Positions 24,169 to 32,859 of a stretch of 33,982 bases of DNA are shown here, in pieces. The notes beneath the pieces were generated by a model. The model did not search any database and was not told where the DNA came from. It was given only the letters and a program-made list of their open reading frames with translations. The translations under genes were made by a program, and so were the position numbers. Position 1 is the stretch's first letter. Every line of letters starts with the position of its first letter. The stretch lies in NCBI GenBank assembly GCA_947581925.1, contig CANPWB010000019.1:1-33982 (forward strand). The letters run 5' to 3'. This DNA comes from an uncultured Clostridia bacterium (lineage in GTDB: Bacteria; Bacillota; Clostridia; Christensenellales; CAG-917).

Positions 24169-24675
24169 TTACAAAAATCTGCACAGCAGGCATGCGGTGA
24201 CGGTGCCGAGGAGGGTGCAAAAGAGGGAGACGGGGATGGCGTAGCGCAATTTTTTGGCTTTACAGGCGGAGAGGTAGACGGCGGAAATGTAAAATACGGT
24301 CTCGCTCGCACCCGAGACGCAAGCGGCGCAGCGCGCGATGTAGCTGTCCACGCCGTAGCGGGCGATTATGTCCTCGAGTAGGGCTATCGCGCCCCCGCCC
24401 GAGAGAGGGACGAGCATCATAAGTTGAGTGATTTCCTTCGGGATGCCCAGGAATGACAGCGGCTTTGCAAGCAAGTCCGCGAGTTTGTCCGCCGCGCCGC
24501 TTGCGCGGAAAAGCTCTATACACACGAAAATGGCGGCGATATATGGGAAAATGCTCCTGACAAGCGACAGGCTGTCCTTCGCTCCGCCAAGAAAACAGTC
24601 GTAAACTTTGACGCGCTTTACGAGGCTGAAAACTATGAGAAAGATGAGAAATACTGGCAGGATAAAAACGCTCAT
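24169..24675 (-). CDS. spmB: Spore maturation protein B
   Basis: A 168-residue integral membrane protein of the Gate/nucleoside-recognition-like family. It has hydrophobic helices at the N-terminus (VFILPVFLIFLIVFSLV) and C-terminus and the conserved core PLSGGGAIALLEDIIARYG and SGASETVFYISAVY. In Bacillus, SpmA and SpmB are needed for normal dehydration of the spore core. The start at 24675 overlaps the spmA stop (ATGA), with GAGG 8 nt upstream; the longer frame to 24708 lies inside spmA. Its presence suggests a sporulating ancestor or lineage, not proof of sporulation. Confidence 0.92.
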   Translation of the reverse strand: MSVFILPVFLIFLIVFSLVKRVKVYDCFLGGAKDSLSLVRSIFPYIAAIFVCIELFRASGAADKLADLLAKPLSFLGIPKEITQLMMLVPLSGGGAIALLEDIIARYGVDSYIARCAACVSGASETVFYISAVYLSACKAKKLRYAIPVSLFCTLLGTVTACLLCRFL

Positions 24676-25322
24676 CTCGCGCGCCTCATTTGTGTGATAT
24701 ATTTGCAAAAATCGGACTTTTTCTGTGATAATTGCAGAGATAAAGTGGCTTTTTTGTCATTGGGCTTGTCTTTTTTGAGAGACAAAACTTTGCACAAAAT
24801 TATGCCCGAAAGCGTGGATACGCTCGTTGCGATGAGAGTGGGGAAAAAGATGTCGGACGCGTCCGCGCTCCCCGCCGAGGCGCGCAAGGCGATGACTGTA
24901 GCGGGAACAAGCTGTATGGACGTGGCGTTGATGACGATGAGCAGTATCATGTTGTGCGTCGCCTTCGCGGAGCCGTCCTGCATAGCGGTCATCGCGCGTA
25001 TCCCCGCGGGAGTCGCCACTCCGCCCATACCCAGCATATTCGCCGACAGGTTGACGGAGATGTTGTCGTATGCGTCCTCGCTCTCGCCCTTAAACAGCCT
25101 CCTTATCACCGGGCGCAGCAGTTTGGACAGCTTTTTGTCGAGTCCCGTCGCCTGCATCATCTTGAGCGCGCTCAGCCACACCGCGTATATGGCAAGCAGT
25201 TTGAGCGAGAGCGTTATGGCGCTACGCACCCCCGCTATCATAGTTGGAAATGCCTCGGCGGGAGAAAATATCAGCATTGCCGTCAGCGAGACGAGCGTAA
25301 GCGCCGTAAAAAGCACATTCAT
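24672..25322 (-). CDS. spmA: Spore maturation protein A
   Basis: A 216-residue membrane protein with several hydrophobic helices and the family core ISVNLSANMLGMGGVATPAG, then TTHN-like KATHNMILLIVINATSIQLVP. It is a partner of SpmB in spore core dehydration. The ATG has no clear ribosome binding site. A TATATT box ends 5 nt before it, but no good -35 is seen, so a leaderless start is possible though weakly supported. The C-terminal 45 residues are charged and overlap the start of spmB by 4 bp. Confidence 0.92.
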   Translation of the reverse strand: MNVLFTALTLVSLTAMLIFSPAEAFPTMIAGVRSAITLSLKLLAIYAVWLSALKMMQATGLDKKLSKLLRPVIRRLFKGESEDAYDNISVNLSANMLGMGGVATPAGIRAMTAMQDGSAKATHNMILLIVINATSIQLVPATVIALRASAGSADASDIFFPTLIATSVSTLSGIILCKVLSLKKDKPNDKKATLSLQLSQKKSDFCKYITQMRRAR

Positions 25323-25491
25323 ATTTCAATATATTTTTCGCGCCGCGGGTTTATGCGCTATGCCAACCGCGTTTGCGCTCCGCAGGAGGTCGCTCGTTTG
25401 GCGGAAATGTCATAATGCGGCGTTTTGCGCCGTCCCGCATGCGCCTTTGACACAAAAAACATTTTTGCCCACTTGTTTTTGCGCGGCGCTG

Positions 25492-25520
25492 TTTACAAGC
25501 AATCCTAAAAGTTGTATAAT
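25492..25520 (+). promoter_or_regulatory. Promoter of the first LRR gene
   Basis: TTTACA (25492-25497), a 17-bp spacer and TATAAT (25515-25520). Transcription near 25527 gives a long leader of about 120 nt. Confidence 0.8.
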
Positions 25521-25537
25521 TGCAAATTAGGTCGTAA

Positions 25538-25567
25538 GCATATGCGCGAGTGCGCTCGCTCATATGC
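25538..25567 (+). promoter_or_regulatory. Leader hairpin upstream of the LRR gene
   Basis: GCATATGCGCGAG (25538-25550) and CTCGCTCATATGC (25555-25567) pair with one mismatch around a 4-nt loop, about 11 nt after the predicted transcription start. It is not followed by a T-run, so it is more likely a stability or protein-binding element than a terminator. Confidence 0.55.
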
Positions 25568-25649
25568 GTGCGGCGCGTGAGGGAGCGTGCGCTCATATGA
25601 TCGTCGTGAGCAAGCAAAAATTGATAGACATTTGGAGAATGGGCAAATT

Positions 25650-26846
25650 ATGGCAATAGCATACAACAGCAACGAATTTGAAATAAGCGGCACCACCTTT
25701 GTGAAATATCTCGGCGAGGGCGGCGACGTTGTCATACCCAACGGCGTGACGAAGATAGGCGAAGGTGCGTTTAACTCTTGCGATAGCCTGACGTCTGTCG
25801 TCATCCCCGACAGTGTGACGGAGATAGGGAGAACTGCGTTTTACTATTGCAGAAATTTGGCGGCAGTCGTCATACCCGACAGCGTGACTAAGATAGGGGA
25901 ATACGCATTCGGTTGGTGCTACGCGCTTACATCCGTGACGATTCCCGCGAGTGTGAAGGAGATAAGCAAAGGCGCGTTTTACTATTGCGACGGCATGACG
26001 TCAGTCGTTATACCCGATGGCGTGACTAAGATAGGGGACGAGACCTTTTACTGTTGCAAAAAATTGACGTCCGTGACTATCCCCGCGGGCGTGACTAAGA
26101 TAGGGGGCGACGCGTTTTACTACTGCGAGGCCCTGACCTCGGTCGTCCTTCCCGAGACCTTGACGGAGATAGGATACAGGGCGTTCGTGGGGTGCGCAAG
26201 CCTGAGCGCTGTCGTTATCTCCGCGGGCGTGACGGAGATAGGTTATAGTGCGTTTGAACATTGCGAAAGCCTGACGTCCGTCGTCATACCCGAGGGCGTA
26301 ACGGAGATAGAGAGTTCTGCGTTTTACGGTTGTAAAAAACTGACGTCCATCGTCATCCCCGGGGGTGTGAAGAAGATCGGAGGGTCTGCGTTTGGGGGCT
26401 GCGAGTCTTTGACGTCCGTGGTTATACCCGAAGGCGTGACGGAAATAGGGAGCAAAACGTTTAGAAGTTGCACGGGGCTTGCGTCTGTGACGATCCCCGG
26501 GGGCGTGACAAAGATAGGGAGTTCGGCGTTTGAGGACTGCGAAAAATTGGAGTCCGTCGTTATTTCAGAAGGCGTGACGCACATAGAGAGCGACGCATTT
26601 GCAAATTGCAAAAGTTTGATGCAAATTACAATTCCGTACAGCGTGGAAGAGATCGGCCATGTTGACGTCAATTGGGAAGTGGTTTACGATTCCTACACGG
26701 GCGCGCCTCATCAACTGCAAGTAAATATGGAGCGCCGCAGGGTTTTTGAGGGCACATCCTTGCAGACCGTCCGACTTCCAAAAGGTTTCAAGTACTCAAG
26801 AGAAGAGCTCGGCGTTCCCGAGGGCGCGCAGGTCGTGTATTATTGA
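25650..26846 (+). CDS. BspA-like leucine-rich repeat protein (LRR_5), paralogue 1
   Basis: A 398-residue protein with about 14 repeats of 23 residues following x-V-x-I-P-x-x-V-x-x-I-G-x-x-A-F-x-x-C-x-x-L-x, the LRR_5 (BspA/TpLRR) pattern. It begins NSNEFEISGTTFVKYLGEGG, a short cap shared with paralogue 2, and ends FKYSREELGVPEGAQVVYY. No signal peptide, membrane anchor or cell-wall sorting motif is present, unlike surface BspA proteins, so it may stay in the cytoplasm or leave by another route. The repeats also show as a 69-bp DNA period. The start has only a distant GGAG (12 nt); the ligand is unknown. Confidence 0.9.
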   Translation: MAIAYNSNEFEISGTTFVKYLGEGGDVVIPNGVTKIGEGAFNSCDSLTSVVIPDSVTEIGRTAFYYCRNLAAVVIPDSVTKIGEYAFGWCYALTSVTIPASVKEISKGAFYYCDGMTSVVIPDGVTKIGDETFYCCKKLTSVTIPAGVTKIGGDAFYYCEALTSVVLPETLTEIGYRAFVGCASLSAVVISAGVTEIGYSAFEHCESLTSVVIPEGVTEIESSAFYGCKKLTSIVIPGGVKKIGGSAFGGCESLTSVVIPEGVTEIGSKTFRSCTGLASVTIPGGVTKIGSSAFEDCEKLESVVISEGVTHIESDAFANCKSLMQITIPYSVEEIGHVDVNWEVVYDSYTGAPHQLQVNMERRRVFEGTSLQTVRLPKGFKYSREELGVPEGAQVVYY

Positions 26847-26921
26847 TTGCCGATGAGAAGCGGATCCGAAAAATTCCGCAAGCAAACAAAAAGCAGGAAA
26901 AACCAAGTTGAGGATAAAATT

Positions 26922-27791
26922 ATGACGAAATTGGGAAATTATGACAAAAACGAGTTTAAAATCGTGGGCACCACACTTGTGAAATATCTGGGCGCGGGCG
27001 GCGCCGTCGTCATACCCGACGGCGTGACAGAGATAGGCGAACACGCGTTTTCCCAAGTCGAGAGGCTAAAGAGCGTCACGATGCCGTCAAGCGTGAAAAA
27101 GATCGGATTTTCCGCGTTCAACTGGTGCAAAAGCCTGACATCCGTCGTTATCCCCGAGGGTGTGAGAGAGATCGCAGACTGCGCGTTTGCGGACGACACG
27201 TCATTGCGGGAGATCGCTCTCCCTTCAACCGTCGAGCGATTGGGGATCATGGCGTTCGGCGAATCGGGACTCAGGGAGATATCCATTCCAGCGGGCACGA
27301 CTATAGATGAGCGCGCGTTCGAGAAGTGCAAGTGCCTTAAAAGCGTCGTCTTTGAAAGCGGAGACGCAGACGCCGAGACGCACATAGGAGAGAAAGCGTT
27401 TTTCGGCTGTGATGTTTTGAGGTCCGTCACTTTATCCGCAAACGTGAGGACGATAGGCAATGAGGCTTTTTGCTGTTGCAGTCGATTGAGGACCATCGAC
27501 ATTCCCGAGGGCGTCGAGCAGATAGGTTGGCTGGCGTTTGAGTTTTGCAATATGGAGTCGATCGCCATCCCTCGGAGCGTACGGGAAGTGGGCGGCATCA
27601 AAAGGGAAGAGATTTGGATTCCTCGCCCCGATCGCCTCGAGGACGATTACGACATAGAATACGAATTTAAGCCTTATCACGTCTTGTTCAACTATGGTAC
27701 GAGTTTAAAGACCGTAAGGTTGCCCGAGGGTTTCAAGTACGGAAGAGAGGAGCTCGGCATCCCCGATGGCGCGGAAGTCGTATACTATTGA
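26922..27791 (+). CDS. BspA-like leucine-rich repeat protein (LRR_5), paralogue 2
   Basis: A 289-residue paralogue with about nine, more degenerate, 23-residue LRR_5 repeats. The ATG at 26922 has GAGGA 7 nt upstream and gives an N-terminus (NYDKNEFKIVGTTLVKYLG) that lines up with paralogue 1; the frame extended further upstream lacks this support. It ends FKYGREELGIPDGAEVVYY, closely matching paralogue 1. It has no signal peptide and lies 75 bp after paralogue 1, probably co-transcribed. The greater divergence of its repeats suggests an old duplication. Confidence 0.88.
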   Translation: MTKLGNYDKNEFKIVGTTLVKYLGAGGAVVIPDGVTEIGEHAFSQVERLKSVTMPSSVKKIGFSAFNWCKSLTSVVIPEGVREIADCAFADDTSLREIALPSTVERLGIMAFGESGLREISIPAGTTIDERAFEKCKCLKSVVFESGDADAETHIGEKAFFGCDVLRSVTLSANVRTIGNEAFCCCSRLRTIDIPEGVEQIGWLAFEFCNMESIAIPRSVREVGGIKREEIWIPRPDRLEDDYDIEYEFKPYHVLFNYGTSLKTVRLPEGFKYGREELGIPDGAEVVYY

Positions 27792-27970
27792 TTTCCATCG
27801 CGTGAGATCGCGGCCGGGCGCAAAGCTCCGAGGAGAGATGGGCAAAGCGCGACTGCGCAAGGGCATAAACAAGCCTATAGCGCTTATATGTCCCGCCAAT
27901 GGATAAAAATATGCGTATAAGCAATAAAAACTAATACAAGGCATAAAAAGCAAAAACAAGGAGAAGGAAA

Positions 27971-28843
27971 ATGAAGGCAAGGAAAAATGTCGCTCCTGCG
28001 TCGGAAAATTATGACAAAAAAGAATTTTTCATCTACGATTCTATGCTTTTGAGATATTATGGCAAAGGAGGACACGTAGTAATACCCGCCTGCGTGAGCG
28101 AAATAGCGGACAAGGCGTTTCGGGGTTGCACGAGTTTGACGTCCGTCGCCATCCCTAAGGGAACGACATACATAGGAGATATGGCGTTTAAAGGATGTAC
28201 GGGTTTGACGTCCATTGCTATCCCAAAGAGGGTGGAAAGCATGGGCGAGTTCGCATTTTACGGCTGTACGGGTTTGAGATCCGTCAAAATCCCAAGGGGA
28301 GTGAAGGCAATAAGCAATAATCCTTTCGCGGCTTGTGAACGGCTCGAGAGCATTGCCGTATGCAAAATCAATTTCAAATACAAGTCGGACGGGAATTGTA
28401 TCATAGACAGAAAGACGAAAGAGTTGGTCGCGGGTTGCAAGTCGAGCGTGATACCTAAATATGCCGCAAGCATAGCGAGGTATGCCTTTTGCGGAGCGGG
28501 ATTTAAAGAGATGACTCTTCCCGAGAGCATAAAAAGCATAGGGGAGTTCGCGTTTTATTTATGCTCGGAGCTGACCGCCATTACGATCCCTTCAAGCGTG
28601 ACGTACATAGGAGAGGGCGCGTTTAACGGTTGCGAGAAACTGACTTCGATCGTTATCCCCCAAAGCGTAATGGAAATAGGGTTTAAAGAGGAGATCAACG
28701 ACCCTTACTATAAGGGTATCGAGCCTGAGGAGCATCGCATTATTTTCGGCGATTGCCCCTCATTAAAGAGCGTAAAGCTCCCCGAAAGATTCAGAGGGCA
28801 GGACCTCGGGATATCGCCCTGCGCAGAAGTCGTTTATTATTGA
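27971..28843 (+). CDS. BspA-like leucine-rich repeat protein (LRR_5), paralogue 3
   Basis: A 290-residue paralogue with an AAGGAGAAGG site before the ATG. About eight LRR_5 repeats are split by a non-repeat segment (about residues 120-170, FKYKSDGNCIIDRKTKELVAG), an insertion common in BspA-like proteins. Its start (NYDKKEFFIYDSMLLRYYGKGG) and end (CAEVVYY) keep the cap and VVYY tail seen in paralogues 1 and 2. It has no signal peptide. It lies 179 bp after paralogue 2, in a spacer where no promoter or terminator is obvious. Confidence 0.88.
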   Translation: MKARKNVAPASENYDKKEFFIYDSMLLRYYGKGGHVVIPACVSEIADKAFRGCTSLTSVAIPKGTTYIGDMAFKGCTGLTSIAIPKRVESMGEFAFYGCTGLRSVKIPRGVKAISNNPFAACERLESIAVCKINFKYKSDGNCIIDRKTKELVAGCKSSVIPKYAASIARYAFCGAGFKEMTLPESIKSIGEFAFYLCSELTAITIPSSVTYIGEGAFNGCEKLTSIVIPQSVMEIGFKEEINDPYYKGIEPEEHRIIFGDCPSLKSVKLPERFRGQDLGISPCAEVVYY

Positions 28844-28871
28844 TTGCCATTGCGGCAAAATGTGGTATAAT
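28844..28871 (+). promoter_or_regulatory. Promoter of metG-tatD-radical SAM genes
   Basis: TTGCCA (28844-28849), a 16-bp spacer and TATAAT (28866-28871), directly after the third LRR stop codon. The predicted start near 28878 gives a 43-nt leader containing GAGGAG before metG. Confidence 0.7.
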
Positions 28872-28920
28872 ATCAAAATGTTAAAAAAATATCTCGAAAT
28901 AAAGTTCAGCCGAGGAGCAT

Positions 28921-30960
28921 ATGGACAAGAAGGACAAAAAGAAGTTTTATTTGACAACGGCGATAACCTACACATCGGGCAAGCCGCACGTGGGTAATAC
29001 GTATGAGATAGTGCTCTCAGACGTCATTGCGCGCGCAAAGCGCCTCGAGGGCTATGACGTCATCTTTCAGACGGGCACGGACGAGCACGGCGAGAAGATA
29101 GAATTGAAAGCCGCGGCGGCGGGGACCACTCCCAAGCAGTTCGTGGACGGAGTAGCGGGCGAGATAGAGCGCATATGGAGGCTCATGAACGCCTCTTTCG
29201 ACCGCTTTGTGCGCACGACGGACGCCTACCACGAAGAGCAAGTGCAGAAGATATTCAAAAAGCTGTACGAGCAGGGCGACATCTACAAGGGCACCTACAA
29301 GGGGTGGTACTGCACGCCTTGCGAGTCCTTCTGGACGCAGAGCCAGCTTGTGGACGGCAAGTGTCCCGATTGCGGCAGGGAAGTCAAGATGGCGGAGGAA
29401 GAGGCGTACTTCTTCAAGATGAGCAAGTATGCCGACGCGCTCATGAAGTATTACGACGAGCACCCCGATTTCATCACGCCCGTATCGCGCAAAAACGAGA
29501 TGCTCAACAACTTTTTGAAGCCGGGACTTCAAGACTTGTGCGTATCGCGCACGTCGTTCAAGTGGGGCATACCCGTGGATTTTGACAATAGGCACGTGGT
29601 ATACGTATGGCTTGACGCGCTCACCAACTACATTACGGGCGCGGGCTATCGCGTGGGCGAGGACAGCAAAAAATTCGACGCGGAGTGGCCCGCTGACCTG
29701 CACGTCATAGGCAAGGACATAGTGCGTTTCCACGTGATATATTGGCCCATATTCCTCATGGCTTTGGGTCTCCCGCTACCTAAGCAGGTGTACGGGCACC
29801 CGTGGCTCATGCAAAACGGCGGCAAGATGTCCAAATCCAAGGGCAACGTCATATATGCCGACGATTTGGTAGCCGCGTTCGGCGTGGACGCGACAAGATA
29901 TTGCATGCTAAAAGAGATGCCCTTTGAAAACGACGGCGTAATAAGCTGGGGGCAGACGATAGACAACATCAACAGCGACCTCGTCAACGTTTACGGCAAC
30001 CTCGTACAGCGCACCGTCGCGATGACAAACAAGTATTTCGGCGGTACGGTCGCGAGAGGCGGCGTAGAGGAGAGCGTGGACGAGGAGCTTTTCTCCGCGG
30101 TGAGGAGTTTGAGAGACAAAGTCCTCGGCGACATAGACTCCTATCACATCGCGGACGCGCTGGGCGAGATTTTCACAGTACTGCGCCGCGCAAACAAGTA
30201 TATCGACGAGACTTCGCCTTGGGTGCTCGCAAAGGACGAGAGCAAAAAGGGAAGGCTTGAAGTCGTACTGCACAACCTGCTTGAGAGCATAGCCGTATGC
30301 TCCACCCTGCTTGCGCCCTTTATGCCCGAGACCGCCGCGAAAGCGCTCGCGCAGTGCGGCGTAGAGGCGATAAACTATGACGCCCTTGACAAATTCGGCG
30401 CGCTCCACACTCTCAAAGTGGCGGGAAATCCGACCTACCTCTTCGTAAGGCTGGACAAGGACAAAGTGTTGAAGGAGCTCGTCTCAAAGGGCATCGCGCC
30501 CGAGAGCGAACTCGGCATAGAGCCCGCGGAGGAAAAGAAAGCGGGATCCGCCAAGGAGGCAAAACCTCAAAAGGACGTCAACCCCCCAAAAGCCGAAAAG
30601 CCCGAAAACACCGTGAATATAGAGGAGATAACCATCGACGACTTTTTCAAGATAAAGCTCAAGGTGGGCGAGATACTCGCCGCCGAGAAGGTGGAAAAGG
30701 CGGACAAACTTCTCAAATTCTCCGTCAAGGTGGGGGACGAGACGCGCACGATAGTGAGCGGTATCGCGAAATTCTATACGCCCGAGGAGATGGTCGGCAA
30801 GCGAGTCGTCGTCGTGTCCAACCTCAAGGCGGCGAAACTCAGAGGCATAGAGAGCCAGGGCATGCTGCTTTGCGCGTGCTACGTCAAGGAAAACGGCGAG
30901 GAGGAAGTCGTGCTCGTCGCTCCCGAAAAGAGCGTGCCGAGCGGGGCGACGGTCAGATGA
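28921..30960 (+). CDS. metG: Methionyl-tRNA synthetase
   Basis: A 679-residue class-I synthetase that charges tRNA-Met. The HIGH motif is HVGN at 23-26 and KMSKS is at 302-306. A CxxC...CxxC zinc knuckle (Cys131, 134, 148, 151) marks the type with one zinc site. The C-terminus (about 567-679, FFKIKLKVGEILAAEKVEKA) is an EMAP/Trbp111-like tRNA-binding domain joined by a Lys/Glu/Pro-rich linker at about 535-566. A GAGGAG site precedes the ATG. The stop overlaps the tatD start by 4 bp (ATGA), the common Firmicute metG-tatD order. Confidence 0.97.
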   Translation: MDKKDKKKFYLTTAITYTSGKPHVGNTYEIVLSDVIARAKRLEGYDVIFQTGTDEHGEKIELKAAAAGTTPKQFVDGVAGEIERIWRLMNASFDRFVRTTDAYHEEQVQKIFKKLYEQGDIYKGTYKGWYCTPCESFWTQSQLVDGKCPDCGREVKMAEEEAYFFKMSKYADALMKYYDEHPDFITPVSRKNEMLNNFLKPGLQDLCVSRTSFKWGIPVDFDNRHVVYVWLDALTNYITGAGYRVGEDSKKFDAEWPADLHVIGKDIVRFHVIYWPIFLMALGLPLPKQVYGHPWLMQNGGKMSKSKGNVIYADDLVAAFGVDATRYCMLKEMPFENDGVISWGQTIDNINSDLVNVYGNLVQRTVAMTNKYFGGTVARGGVEESVDEELFSAVRSLRDKVLGDIDSYHIADALGEIFTVLRRANKYIDETSPWVLAKDESKKGRLEVVLHNLLESIAVCSTLLAPFMPETAAKALAQCGVEAINYDALDKFGALHTLKVAGNPTYLFVRLDKDKVLKELVSKGIAPESELGIEPAEEKKAGSAKEAKPQKDVNPPKAEKPENTVNIEEITIDDFFKIKLKVGEILAAEKVEKADKLLKFSVKVGDETRTIVSGIAKFYTPEEMVGKRVVVVSNLKAAKLRGIESQGMLLCACYVKENGEEEVVLVAPEKSVPSGATVR

Positions 30961-31727
30961 TAGACACACATTGCCATCTCAACGATGAAAAGCTGCTGCC
31001 CGAGGCGGACAGGATAGTCGCGGGATTCAAAGAGGCGGGCATAGAGAGCGCGATTTGCGTGGGCTATGACATGCCCTCGAGCGAAAAAGCCGTCGAGCTT
31101 GCGACGAAGTACGCTCCCGTATATGCCGCGATAGGCATACACCCCCACGACGCCGTCACCGCGGACTATGACAAATACGACAGACTTGCGGAGCTGTCCT
31201 CGAATGAAAAAGTCGTCGCGATAGGCGAGATAGGCCTCGACTATCACTATGACCTCTCGCCGCGCGCGATACAGCAGGGCGCTTTCAAGGAGCAGATCGA
31301 GCTTTCCCAAGCGCTCGGCTTGCCCATAATTTTGCACGTGCGCGACGCGTACGAAGAGGCGAGGCGCACGCTGTACGAGATGAGCGGATATCTCACAAAC
31401 GGCTTGCTTTTGCACTGCTATTCGGGCTCGGCGGAGATGGTTCGCGACTTTTCAAAGCTTGACGCATATTACGCCTTCGGCGGAGCGATAACTTTCAAGG
31501 ACGCGAGGCGCAACGTCGAGGCGCTGAAAGCCGTGCCGCGGGACAGACTGCTGCTCGAGACGGATTGCCCGTACATGACGCCCGTGCCATTCAGGGGCAA
31601 GACCAACGAGCCGAAGTATATCCGCCTTGTGCTGAAAAAAGCCGCCGAAGCGCTTGAAACGAGCGAAGAGGAGCTTGAAAATATCACGACGACAAACGCA
31701 AAACGGTTGTTTATACGAATGAAATGA
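30957..31727 (+). CDS. tatD: TatD family metal-dependent DNase
   Basis: A 256-residue TIM-barrel hydrolase. The metal ligands are all present at the family's expected spots: His5 and His7 in DTHCH, Glu91 in GEIGLDYH, His127, His153 and Asp203 in LETDCPY. TatD proteins act as Mg-dependent 3'-5' exonucleases on DNA and RNA. Start is the ATG overlapping the metG stop; the frame extends upstream only inside metG. The radical SAM gene follows 50 bp downstream, matching the TatD-linked radical SAM gene pair known in Firmicutes. Confidence 0.94.
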   Translation: MIDTHCHLNDEKLLPEADRIVAGFKEAGIESAICVGYDMPSSEKAVELATKYAPVYAAIGIHPHDAVTADYDKYDRLAELSSNEKVVAIGEIGLDYHYDLSPRAIQQGAFKEQIELSQALGLPIILHVRDAYEEARRTLYEMSGYLTNGLLLHCYSGSAEMVRDFSKLDAYYAFGGAITFKDARRNVEALKAVPRDRLLLETDCPYMTPVPFRGKTNEPKYIRLVLKKAAEALETSEEELENITTTNAKRLFIRMK

Positions 31728-31777
31728 GCGTTTAAAGTGTGGATATTGACAAAATAGACTTGATTTTCGGAGACAAT

Positions 31778-32395
31778 ATGAAAAACAACTTCGTGTATGA
31801 ATTTGGGGATAGCCTCTATCTGAACATCACCAATCGCTGCCCAAACCGCTGCGAGTTTTGCATCCGCAACGTCAAGCAAGGCGTAGCGGGCAACGAGCTT
31901 TGGCTTGAAAAAGAGCCCACTCGCGATGACATGTTGATCGCCCTTAAGCAATTCGATCTGAAGAAGTACAAGGAGATTGTATTTTGCGGTTTTGGCGAAC
32001 CCATGTGCAACTTTCAGATAATTGCCGAGATAGGTCCCTATCTCAAAGAGCAGGGGTGCAGGACGCGCATAAACACCAACGGGCTCGGCGGGCTGATAAA
32101 CGATCGCGCCGATATCCCCGCGCTCATCGCGCCCTACATAGACTGCGTGTCCATATCCCTCAACGCCTCGACGGCGGAGGAGTACCAACGCATATGTCGC
32201 AGCAAGTACGGCGAGAAAGCGTTTGACGCCATGCTCGACTTTGCGAAGGGCTGCGTAGAGGCGGGCATAGAGACGACTATGTCCGTCGTGGATTGCATAG
32301 GCGAGAAGGAGATCGCCGCTTGCCGCAGGCTCGCCGATCGGACAGGCGCCCACTTCCGCGTCCGCGCGCTTATAGACGAGGACACAGAATACTGA
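31778..32395 (+). CDS. TatD-linked radical SAM protein
   Basis: A 205-residue radical SAM enzyme. The cluster-binding motif is C21-x3-C25-x2-C28 (CPNRCEFC), followed by VFCGFGEPM (SAM-binding GE motif) and a conserved INTNG segment. The small size and position behind tatD fit the TatD-family-associated radical SAM family (TIGR04038), whose reaction is not known. GGAGA lies 5 nt before the chosen ATG; a GTG start 39 nt upstream is less likely. Co-expression with metG and tatD is likely. The gene is followed by the repeat-rich spacer at 32396-32985 with no clear terminator. Confidence 0.9.
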   Translation: MKNNFVYEFGDSLYLNITNRCPNRCEFCIRNVKQGVAGNELWLEKEPTRDDMLIALKQFDLKKYKEIVFCGFGEPMCNFQIIAEIGPYLKEQGCRTRINTNGLGGLINDRADIPALIAPYIDCVSISLNASTAEEYQRICRSKYGEKAFDAMLDFAKGCVEAGIETTMSVVDCIGEKEIAACRRLADRTGAHFRVRALIDEDTEY

Positions 32396-32681
32396 TTTTT
32401 CGAGCGATGACCTCAGGGATGTTTCCTTTTACACCACAAAATCACTATGTAATTTTGTGAGGACCCCATGTCGCTCAACATGACAGGTTATATCACTTGT
32501 CATTCCGAGCTTGTCGAGGAATCCCCTGGTTTACCCCATAAAACTCGCTCCGCCCTTTCTATGGGTACCCCGAATATCTTTATCCAACGTTGGAGAAGGG
32601 GTATGCCCAAATTGGACAGTATCAGCTTGTTCGAGTGTAGGCATCTCCCTTCGACAACGCCTGTATAGGAGATATCGGGGT

Positions 32682-32712
32682 CCCCACAAAAATATGTAAT
32701 GTTTTTGTGGGG
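32682..32712. repeat. Palindrome CCCCACAAAAA / TTTTTGTGGGG, copy 2
   Basis: A perfect 11-bp inverted repeat with a 9-nt loop, adjacent to a GGGGTCCCC palindrome as in copy 1 (340-364). It could act as a weak terminator after the radical SAM gene, but its repetition suggests a mobile or structural element. Confidence 0.75.
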
Positions 32713-32829
32713 TGAGGTATAGGGGGAGGCTCCGCGCTATCGCGCGGTGGTGGGGGTTCCTGTTATTTAACGTAACGCAAGATAAAGGACAATAGGCGCC
32801 CCAAAATATCCCTCAGACCGACGTTATCA

Positions 32830-32859
32830 TCGCTGCACGTAACGAAGGGAGAGGTTGGG
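32830..32859 (+). repeat. Dispersed 30-mer, copy C
   Basis: Identical to the 30-mers at 428-457 and 24056-24085. The downstream tail (CTCCAATGTCTGAGATACTA) lies just upstream of rsmA and is open in the rsmA frame. Confidence 0.9.

Larger units (their letters stand above)
25323..25649. other. Intergenic control region between spmA and the LRR genes
   Basis: The first part has no recognised feature. It then holds the plus-strand promoter at 25492-25520 and a leader with the hairpin at 25538-25567. A second CTCATATGA-type element occurs near 25590. No gene was found. Confidence 0.6.

Noticed and set aside
28878-28997. Small open frame whose ATG lies 6 nt after the metG promoter's -10 box, resembling a leaderless upstream ORF
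   Set aside because: metG has its own good ribosome binding site, the small frame overlaps metG out of frame, and its product has no recognisable feature.
32468-32699. Short open frames in repeat-rich region C
   Set aside because: They run through REP-like and palindromic repeats and have no ribosome binding site or similarity.
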